A stretch of 64,000 nt of DNA from Nitrososphaera sp. UBA210 (lineage in GTDB: Archaea; Thermoproteota; Nitrososphaeria; Nitrososphaerales; Nitrososphaeraceae), in the NCBI GenBank assembly GCA_002494895.1, contig DADA01000083.1:4086-68085 (forward strand), written 5' to 3'. A model generated the notes under the pieces. It saw only the letters and a list, made by a program, of their open reading frames with translations, was not told the origin of the DNA and ran no database searches. How positions within the stretch are numbered: position 1 is the first letter of the stretch; each line of letters begins with the position of its first letter. The position numbers and the translations under genes are program-made. Of this stretch, positions 58,291-64,000 are shown one piece after another.

Positions 58291-59073
58291 TTAGCGGAGC
58301 TTGAAAATTCTTGTTCTTGTGGCTACGGCGATGATGCCTATCACACCAGCGAGCGCGCCTAGCGCGGGCAACGGAAATTCAGGGATCTCTGATTCAGAGG
58401 TGGTCAGGACGCCCCATGATCTCGGCGATGCTACCCTCAGGTATTCCGGAGACCCGGTTTCAGGCCAGGAATAATAGTAGGTAAAGTTGGTTCCCTCTTT
58501 GATAGTGTCAAAGGAAACATAGAATCCGTAGTAGATTCGCTCGGATCCGATATAGTCGGCGTCAAGCCTGAACTCATAGGTCACATGATCCCTATCCGAA
58601 GAATACGGGCTGTTTGAGCCCGATAGCCCTCTCTCTGCGATCACGTTCGGGCTCTTGGGCGCCTGCTGCATCAACGTGGTCCGCCCGTCGCCGTGATACT
58701 CCCTCAGGGTTTCTCCACGGACATAGCAGATATCGTCAGGATTCATGTACGGCCCTCCATCGCTCAGAGTGTCAAAGCAAATAGCAGCGTGACCGTCAAC
58801 AATGAAATCCTGAGGCATTTCCAACAGGACATAGACGAAGTCTGCGTCACGCATGGCCCATATCACCAGGTTGGTACTATCCGTATAGTTGTGAACGGTT
58901 TCGCTGGCCCTGTCCCATTCCGTAGAACTGGTCCATGTGCCATCAATTGTTGGCATCCTGGAATCTTCAACTAGAGGCATAAAGATTACCTGCTGTTGAG
59001 CGCTTGCAGCTACCGGAAAGGCAGCTAGCACTGCAAGCGAAAATACAACCGGAAGTATTGCATGTCGATTCAA
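58291..59073 (-). CDS. Secreted surface protein with PEFP C-terminal anchor
   Basis: 260 residues. Signal peptide (MNRHAILPVVFSLAVLAAFPVA, cleavage near ASAQ), then one beta-rich domain (about 35-215) with ligand-binding-like pattern PTIDGTWTSSTEWDRASE ... TNLVIWAMRDADFVYVLLEMP resembling DOMON/CBM9-type sugar or haem domains, and the C-terminal IPEFPLPALGALAGVIGIIAVATRT plus basic tail, the PEF-CTERM anchor. TTG start 59073; the minus-strand TATA at about 59112-59118 leaves a short leader. Stop adjoins rdgB by 3 nt. Confidence 0.7.
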   Translation of the reverse strand: MNRHAILPVVFSLAVLAAFPVAASAQQQVIFMPLVEDSRMPTIDGTWTSSTEWDRASETVHNYTDSTNLVIWAMRDADFVYVLLEMPQDFIVDGHAAICFDTLSDGGPYMNPDDICYVRGETLREYHGDGRTTLMQQAPKSPNVIAERGLSGSNSPYSSDRDHVTYEFRLDADYIGSERIYYGFYVSFDTIKEGTNFTYYYSWPETGSPEYLRVASPRSWGVLTTSESEIPEFPLPALGALAGVIGIIAVATRTRIFKLR

Positions 59074-59166
59074 CGTCGTTTCTGGACGGATCGTAAATCC
59101 TCGAGTAATTATATAATGACTAGTATGACGTTGGGCAAGCCATACTATCGCTCTAGTAGAGGATCA

Positions 59167-60222
59167 CTAAAGTCGAACTTCAGGCGGATTATCCTCGCAA
59201 TAGGTCTTGATCCACCTGTCGGTGTAACGCGTCCTGTTCTGCAGAACCACTATTCTGGATATCTCGCTCTCATCCATTACCGCAAAGGAAGGCATCATGC
59301 GGCAAAGAGAGCCTGCAAATCCTCTCACCTCGTCCATCTCCAGCATGCGATCCTTCTCCAGGCGCTGGGTGGACATGCCTATGTGCATATACGACTTTAG
59401 CTCGATAAAGTGCGGGTTTCCCGCCTGCATCATCTCAGCAAACTCGCTCACGAAACCGGGACTGTCATTGTATCCTCTTATCAGTGTCATCCTAAGAACT
59501 GTGCGGGTGTCCACAGTCGACATGAACCGCAGGCTTTCCCACCACCGCTCCCACGCGTCCCTGTGACGCGGCCTGTTGATCTGGTAAAACATTTTTCGAT
59601 TCGATGCATTCGCTGAAAGATAGATCTGAGTGGGGAGGGCGTCTTCAGCCGCCAGCCTGCGCAGCATGTCCGGCTCCTGACCGTTAGTCACGAGAAATAC
59701 CGATTTTGTGGCCTTTAGCGATCTCAGGTACTTTATCAGCTGGGGGAGTTTAGGGTACATCGTGGGCTCGCCCGAGAGCGAAATTGCATAGTGGGCTGGA
59801 AAAAGAGACTCATCTAATTTCACTTTATCGTTCTTGGCGTGGCCATAGAATCCGTTGATGAGCTTTTTGCGCTCAGCCATTAATTGTTCGACTATTACAT
59901 CTGGCTCGTCGACGAGCTCTTCAGGCATCTGGAGGGTGTCATAGAATTCTGTAGGGCGCCAGCAGTAAATGCACCTGTTTTCACAGTTCATCGCGGTCGG
60001 AGTCATTTCCATGCACCGGTGGGTAGAGATCCCGTAGAACTTGTGCTTGTAACAGCTGCCCTCGTTTGCGAAGGACTTTTTCGTCCAGTGGCAGAGCTCG
60101 ACAGCTGAATGGTTGTACACACCATACTTTGCCTTTTTGAGCCTGGACTGCAGCTGAGGAGTGATTCTGATCAGATCCTCTCCCGTCGAATGCGATACAT
60201 GCTCGTCCGAGCAGCTCATCAT
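59167..60222 (-). CDS. taw1: tRNA 4-demethylwyosine synthase (Taw1/TYW1)
   Basis: About 351 residues. Radical SAM enzyme that builds the tricyclic base on G37 of tRNA-Phe. Iron-sulfur motif CENRCIYCW (about 80-88), SGEPTMYPKL, FLVTNGQEPD and MTLIRGYNDS are the family blocks. ATG 60222 fits both the TATA box ATTTAAAT (centre about 60249, 27 nt away) and the normal family length; the frame reaches 60306 but the extension precedes the promoter. Divergent from the NIF3 gene. Confidence 0.9.
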   Translation of the reverse strand: MMSCSDEHVSHSTGEDLIRITPQLQSRLKKAKYGVYNHSAVELCHWTKKSFANEGSCYKHKFYGISTHRCMEMTPTAMNCENRCIYCWRPTEFYDTLQMPEELVDEPDVIVEQLMAERKKLINGFYGHAKNDKVKLDESLFPAHYAISLSGEPTMYPKLPQLIKYLRSLKATKSVFLVTNGQEPDMLRRLAAEDALPTQIYLSANASNRKMFYQINRPRHRDAWERWWESLRFMSTVDTRTVLRMTLIRGYNDSPGFVSEFAEMMQAGNPHFIELKSYMHIGMSTQRLEKDRMLEMDEVRGFAGSLCRMMPSFAVMDESEISRIVVLQNRTRYTDRWIKTYCEDNPPEVRL

Positions 60223-60242
60223 TCTCTTGAAACTCCGGATCA

Positions 60243-60254
60243 GATTTAAATTTT
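60243..60254. promoter_or_regulatory. Palindromic divergent TATA box (taw1 / NIF3)
   Basis: GATTTAAATTTT with the symmetric core ATTTAAAT. Its centre is 27 nt from the taw1 ATG on the minus strand and about 27-29 nt from the TTG at 60278 on the plus strand, so one TBP site may serve both genes. Confidence 0.55.
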
Positions 60255-60277
60255 GCACCATTCTCTGAGCGGTGTAG

Positions 60278-61096
60278 TTGGTCGCAGTCGACACCGAGAG
60301 AATCATGAAGATAGGTCTCGAGCTTGCGGGCTGGAAAAAATTGCCTGCGGACAGCGCGGTTCACGTCAGGGGGAAAGGCATACACAAGGTCATGATAGCG
60401 ATTGATGTGGGTACTGCAGAGCTGATGCTCGCCAAAAGCCTTGGCTGCGATTGCGTGATCGCGCACCACCCGATAGGTGTAGCTGCAGTGAATTTTTACA
60501 GGGTTTTTGGCAGGCATGTCGACTACATGCTGGATAATGGCGTGCCGGAGCGAGTTGCGAGAGAGGCTGTACGGAAACTGGCAGAGCGCGTAGAGACCCG
60601 AACCCATGCAGATATCTACAGCGATGTGGTCGGAGCTGCCAAGGTAATGGGAATGCCTCTGGTAAACATACACCAGCCATGTGACGAGTTCATGCGCCAG
60701 GTCATCCTGAAGAGAATCAGATCCGGCAGCACAAGGTACGTTTCAGATATTGTCAAGTCAGTCAGTGCGATTCCAGAATTCCGGCACGCTGTAACAAAGG
60801 TGCGTGTAAGACTCGGAAGCGAAAAGAACAAGGCAGGCCGCTGGGCGCTGGTGGTGGCAGCCGGAACCAATGGAGGATACCACGTCGCCCGGGCATACTT
60901 TGATCACGGCGTCTCCACGGTAATTTACCTGCATGTGGATTATGGTGACCTGACGAAAATGCGCGAAGAAAAATTAAAGAGCAATCTGGTCGTTCTCGGG
61001 CATCTTGCGGGCGACTCCGTTGGGCTCAATGGCCTTGCGGACCGGCTCGAAGAGATTGGAGTGGAGACCGTGCGACTGGGCATTCTTCAAGGATGA
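60278..61096 (+). CDS. NIF3-like dinuclear metal protein
   Basis: About 272 residues. Metal-site blocks IAIDVGTAELMLAKSLGCDCVIAHHPIG (HHP, about residues 40-70), NIHQPCDEF and the C-terminal LVVLGHLAGDSVGLNGLADRL (His and Asp ligands) are those of the Nif3/YbgI family (proposed hydrolase or GTP-cyclohydrolase type-2 relative; activity unclear). TTG 60278 matches the promoter spacing; ATG 60305 is the alternative and would lose a helix. Confidence 0.85.
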   Translation: MVAVDTERIMKIGLELAGWKKLPADSAVHVRGKGIHKVMIAIDVGTAELMLAKSLGCDCVIAHHPIGVAAVNFYRVFGRHVDYMLDNGVPERVAREAVRKLAERVETRTHADIYSDVVGAAKVMGMPLVNIHQPCDEFMRQVILKRIRSGSTRYVSDIVKSVSAIPEFRHAVTKVRVRLGSEKNKAGRWALVVAAGTNGGYHVARAYFDHGVSTVIYLHVDYGDLTKMREEKLKSNLVVLGHLAGDSVGLNGLADRLEEIGVETVRLGILQG

Positions 61097-61137
61097 TCTA
61101 ACGATTATATACAGAAGCTAGTTCAAATTTTCTGGCT

Positions 61138-61239
61138 GGCCTTCGTAGTATAGCCTGGTTAGTATAGGCGGCTGTGGACGGCTTGATCGTTTTCGGCAGT
61201 GACCGCTTGAGGAGGGTTCAAATCCCTCCGAAGGCCCCA
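61138..61239 (+). tRNA. tRNA-His (GTG) with 24-nt intron at 37/38
   Basis: G-1 at 61138, then acceptor GCCTTCG (61139-61145), D-arm with GTAT/GTAT pairing, anticodon stem GGCGG, loop C-T-GTG-G, T-arm GAGGG-TTCAAAT-CCCTC and 3' acceptor CGAAGGC, discriminator C and encoded CCA (61237-61239). The G-1 opposite C73 is the identity element of tRNA-His and confirms the assignment. The continuity of the anticodon stem requires removal of 24 nt (61178-61201) after position 37, where archaeal splicing endonuclease cuts; boundaries may shift by two nt without changing the product. TATA at about 61104-61111; a T-run follows the CCA. Confidence 0.9.
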
Positions 61240-61276
61240 TTTTCTTTTTGACAATACCTTGCGGTGGATCCTGACT

Positions 61277-61314
61277 AAAAAAGAAAAAGGAAAAAGGGGA
61301 AGGCTTAGAGCCTT
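61277..61314 (-). terminator. Intrinsic terminator of the PEFG surface gene
   Basis: AAGGCT-TAG-AGCCTT at 61300-61314 (the gene's stop codon overlaps the stem and loop), followed on the minus strand by CCCCTTTTTTCCTTTTTC and a further T-run (61277-61296). Confidence 0.75.
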
Positions 61315-62144
61315 GGAAGGAAGCTGTTGAGCTTGCCGTATCTTGCAGTCGCTACGATGATTCCGACGATTGCCACAGCAAGGACGATTGCAGCTATTGC
61401 ACCAAACTCTGGCACGATCCACGTTCCGACGACTTCGATTTCTTCAGTTCCCGCATCAAAGTCGATAGATAGTTCTCTTGTGCCGGTCGCTGGCGAAGTA
61501 GCTTCCACAACATCTTCATCCTCAATGCCGTCCTCGAATACGATGTATGCGACATCTGTTCCACCTGTTGGAACGTTCTCCTCAGTCAGTGCCTGCATGA
61601 CAGTCCTTGGCAGCTGGAGTTTGAGGTTTCCGGTGCCGGTCGTAGAGATTCCGAATGTCATTATTGACAGCTCGACATCTGCCGCCACTGTTTGTAGCGA
61701 GCCTCCGGTGATCTGGTATCTTATCACATATGGATTGCCTCCAATGTTTACGGTCCAGGGTTTCCATACGGTGCCCGGATCAAAGTCGAATGTCGTTTCT
61801 TCGCTTATGCCTCTGTAGCCTGCGATAACTCTATACTCTCCGGGTTCTGCCATTAGTGGACCGCCTGATGGGTATGTGTACGTCCAAGATCCATCAGCTG
61901 CCACAGGAACGGGGTCCGTTCTCGCAAGAGCGTTCAGCGGGTTAAACACCCTGATGAGCACTTGCTGTCCCGTCTGAACGTTGGTTACCGTGCCCGAGAT
62001 CGTTATATCTTCACCTGCCATGTAGCTGTCTTTGTCGGTGCCTACTGTCACAGAGCTTGTCTGCGCATACGCAGTTCCTACGAACGCGACAGACGCAACT
62101 GATGCCAGCAATATTGCCATTAGTGCATACGCTTTATAGTCCAT
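61305..62144 (-). CDS. PEFG-anchored surface protein with MG2-like domain
   Basis: 279 residues. Signal peptide (MDYKAYALMAILLASVASVAFVGTAYA), one MG2/Ig-like domain (YMAGEDITISGTVTNVQTGQQVLIRVFNPLNA), then the C-terminal domain shared with the protein at 29925-32015 and the anchor VPEFGAIAAIVLAVAIVGIIVATA with basic tail. This is the shortest of the PEF-CTERM proteins here, consisting of one repeat plus the common anchor domain. ATG 62144 with a TATA (AAATATAGG on the minus strand) about 27 nt upstream. Ends in a hairpin terminator. Confidence 0.78.
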   Translation of the reverse strand: MDYKAYALMAILLASVASVAFVGTAYAQTSSVTVGTDKDSYMAGEDITISGTVTNVQTGQQVLIRVFNPLNALARTDPVPVAADGSWTYTYPSGGPLMAEPGEYRVIAGYRGISEETTFDFDPGTVWKPWTVNIGGNPYVIRYQITGGSLQTVAADVELSIMTFGISTTGTGNLKLQLPRTVMQALTEENVPTGGTDVAYIVFEDGIEDEDVVEATSPATGTRELSIDFDAGTEEIEVVGTWIVPEFGAIAAIVLAVAIVGIIVATARYGKLNSFLPRL

Positions 62145-62340
62145 TATCCCTCATGCACACCTACCTCGCCTATATTTCTATTACTATTTATCCTTTTTGT
62201 GAAGAAACTCTAACGACTTAGCTCATTTCAGGCAACCGATTAAATACGCTCCGGAAAATTTCAAAAGAAAATCAAGATTGCTGACAATATATTGCGAATA
62301 CTTATATATGCTCATTTTTATTTTAATAAATTTGGCTTTG

Positions 62341-62400
62341 ATGTTTTCTCTCGAGCACAAGCTACTTTCGAGTTTGGAGGCGCTTTTGAATTTTGTCTGA
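62341..62400 (+). CDS. Possible 19-residue leader peptide overlapping rpoH start
   Basis: ATG 62341, TGA 62398-62400; peptide MFSLEHKLLSSLEALLNFV. A TATA box CTTATATATG (62301-62310) would start the message near 62331, just before this ATG. The TGA overlaps the first codons of rpoH in another reading frame (TTG 62393), so ribosomes ending here could reinitiate. GGAGG at 62376-62380 lies within it and could serve rpoH. Uncertain; there is only the arrangement as evidence. Confidence 0.3.
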   Translation: MFSLEHKLLSSLEALLNFV

Positions 62401-62647
62401 AAAAAAAGCAGCCGCTGTAAAGATAACGAACCACATCTACCAGCCCAAGCATGAGATCCTGCCCAGAAAAGAAGCCGAGGAAATTATGAAGAAGTACAAC
62501 GCAAAACCGAGTCAACTGCCGTACGTAATGTCGAGCGACAAGGCGATCGAGGATCTTGATGTAAGACCCGGTGACATCATCAAGATCACAAGAAAAAGTC
62601 CGACCGCAGGTGAAAGTGTATATTACCGATATGTCGTAGAGGGTTGA
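62393..62647 (+). CDS. rpoH: RNA polymerase subunit H (Rpb5 C-terminal domain homologue)
   Basis: 84 residues with the RpoH blocks NHIYQPKHEILPRKEAEEIMKKYN, PYVMSSDKAIEDLDVRPGDIIKITRKSPTAGESVYYRYV. Assembles at the jaw of archaeal RNA polymerase. TTG start 62393 (the only in-frame start upstream of the conserved region); GGAGG 13 nt before may help. Ten nucleotides separate it from rpoB, forming the usual archaeal rpoH-rpoB operon. Confidence 0.92.
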   Translation: MSEKKAAAVKITNHIYQPKHEILPRKEAEEIMKKYNAKPSQLPYVMSSDKAIEDLDVRPGDIIKITRKSPTAGESVYYRYVVEG

Positions 62648-62657
62648 GTAAAACGAG

Positions 62658-64000
62658 ATGATAGAGAATTCTGTCGAGATGTGGCCTATAATTAATGACA
62701 TTTTGAGAAGGGAAGGCGTTGCAAGACAGCATCTGAACTCTTATAACGAATTCATGGAGCGCGGACTCCAGAGCATCATAGATGAAGTCGGCGAGATCGA
62801 AATAGAGACCGCCGAATACCCGTACAAGATAAAGCTCGGCAAGATAAAGCTGCAACAGCCAAGGATAATGGAACTGGACGGCTCGATAACTCACGTCGCG
62901 CCGATGGAAGGAAGACTTCGCAACCTGACCTACGCTTCGCCGGTGATGCTCGAGTGCAGCGTAGTTGAAGACGGCAAGATCCTGGAATCTCGATTTATCC
63001 ACATCGGCGACATGCCGGTCATGGTAAAGTCAAATACCTGCATCCTTCACAACCTCCCAGAGTCAAAGCTGGTAGAGTTTGGCGAGGACCCCCGCGACCC
63101 AGGCGGCTATTTCGTCATAAACGGATCAGAGCGCGTCATAGTAGGACTTGAAGACCTTTCGTACAACAAGATAATTGTGGACGCGGAGGAGACCACGGGC
63201 ACGCTACTGTTCAAGGCCAAAGTATACTCTTCAATAGTCGGCTACAGGGCAAAACTCGAACTGGTAATGCGGCCTGACGGGTCGATAGTGACCAAGATTC
63301 CAGGATCGCCTGTTGACATTCCACTTATCACGCTCATCAGGGCGCTTGGCTTGGAATCTGACAAAGACATCGCAGATGCGGTCTCGCTCAACAACACTAT
63401 CCAGGACGAGCTAGAGCCTTCATTTGAAAAGGCAGGCGACGTGGCCAGCAGCCGAGACGCCATCGTTTACATCAGCAAGAGAATTGCGCCGGGCATGCTG
63501 GAGGAATTCCAGATAAAGCGCGCGGAAACGCTTCTTGACTGGGGGCTTCTTCCGCACATTGGCAAGAACCCTGACAACAGGCATGAAAAGGCGCTGTTCC
63601 TGGGCGAAGCGGCATCCAAGCTCATTGAGCTAAAACTTGGCTGGATAGATTCAGACGACAAGGACCATTATGGCAACAAGGTGATCAAGTTTGCCGGACA
63701 GATGCTTGCAGACCTTTTCAGGACCGCGTTCCGCAACCTGATAAGGGACATGAAATACCAGCTTGAGCGTTCCGGCCAAAAGCGCGGCATCAACGCGGTT
63801 GCTGCCGCAGTAAGACCCGGCATAGTTTCTGACAAGCTCAACAATGCAATCGCGACAGGAAACTGGGGCAGGGGCAGAGTAGGCGTTACACAGCTCCTTG
63901 ACAGGACCAACTACATGTCCACCATCAGCCACCTGAGAAGGATCCAGTCGCCACTGAGCAGAAGCCAGCCCAACTTTGAAGCAAGGGATCTCCACGCAAC
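62658..64000 (+). CDS. rpoB: RNA polymerase subunit B, 5' part (runs off the window)
   Basis: ATG 62658; open to 64000 without a stop, giving the first about 447 residues of a protein expected to exceed 1,100. Visible parts: the N-terminal helix MWPIINDILRREGVARQHLNSYNEFMERG, FVINGSERVIVGLEDLSYNK and the LSRSQPNFEARDLH region near the window end that precedes the rifampicin-region equivalent. This catalytic beta-like subunit forms the RNA polymerase core with RpoA1/A2. Partial only because of the window edge. Confidence 0.95.
   Translation, partial: MIENSVEMWPIINDILRREGVARQHLNSYNEFMERGLQSIIDEVGEIEIETAEYPYKIKLGKIKLQQPRIMELDGSITHVAPMEGRLRNLTYASPVMLECSVVEDGKILESRFIHIGDMPVMVKSNTCILHNLPESKLVEFGEDPRDPGGYFVINGSERVIVGLEDLSYNKIIVDAEETTGTLLFKAKVYSSIVGYRAKLELVMRPDGSIVTKIPGSPVDIPLITLIRALGLESDKDIADAVSLNNTIQDELEPSFEKAGDVASSRDAIVYISKRIAPGMLEEFQIKRAETLLDWGLLPHIGKNPDNRHEKALFLGEAASKLIELKLGWIDSDDKDHYGNKVIKFAGQMLADLFRTAFRNLIRDMKYQLERSGQKRGINAVAAAVRPGIVSDKLNNAIATGNWGRGRVGVTQLLDRTNYMSTISHLRRIQSPLSRSQPNFEARDLHA

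Overview
The window comes from an ammonia-oxidising soil archaeon of the Nitrososphaera type (Thaumarchaeota/Nitrososphaerota). The evidence is archaeal: a NurA-HerA-Mre11-Rad50 operon, family B DNA polymerase, archaeal ThrRS, L1/L10/S19e ribosomal proteins, Rnp4, Nep1, Kae1/Bud32, Taw1, RpoH/RpoB, a tRNA-His with a short intron in the anticodon loop, TATA boxes about 26 nt upstream of leaderless ATG/GTG/TTG starts, and PEFG-type C-terminal anchors plus S-layer-type proteins of the kind known from this phylum. Assignments rest on sequence motifs read by eye; no database search was run.

Layout. 0-3.4 kb: pyrF, purA and lineage-specific unknown genes. 3.4-6.7 kb: a run of very small proteins with paired cysteines, a membrane protein and a winged-helix regulator; three of these genes are shorter than 60 codons. 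6.7-13.5 kb: thrS, a lone TnpB element inserted against the 3' end of an agmatinase-family gene, and polB. 13.6-16 kb: a PEFP-anchored PsbP-like surface protein and an FAD dehydrogenase. 16-21.7 kb: the double-strand-break end-resection operon nurA-herA-mre11-rad50.

21.9-37.2 kb is a cell-envelope island: a cupin, a secreted Cys protein, a GC-rich multi-hairpin intergenic segment that may be an RNA, a three-module RTX-like calcium-binding secreted protein, a CDF metal exporter, a membrane-anchored Lon-type (S16) protease without an ATPase domain, a short S-layer paralogue, a PEFG-anchored Ig-like protein, the putative main S-layer protein (1250 aa, seven modules with DxDxN-type motifs) and, after an intrinsic terminator, a coiled-coil protein with a C-terminal membrane anchor that looks like a SlaB-type stalk subunit. 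I regard this island as the most interesting part of the window.

37.5-46 kb is housekeeping: L1-L10, asd, two transcription regulators, haem farnesyltransferase, Nep1, Rnp4, S19e, PDCD5, a zinc alcohol dehydrogenase and a CitE-like lyase. 46-51.9 kb: tautomerase, BASS transporter, PepF, an Hjc-like nuclease, a CAP-domain surface protein and a small membrane protein. 51.9-54 kb: the folE-queE-queC cluster for preQ0/archaeosine. 54-58.3 kb: YchF-type GTPase and a Kae1/Bud32/RdgB group. 58.3-62.1 kb: two more PEF-anchored surface proteins, Taw1 and NIF3 firing from one palindromic TATA box, and tRNA-His. 62.3-64 kb: rpoH (with a possible upstream leader peptide) and the 5' part of rpoB, which runs off the window.
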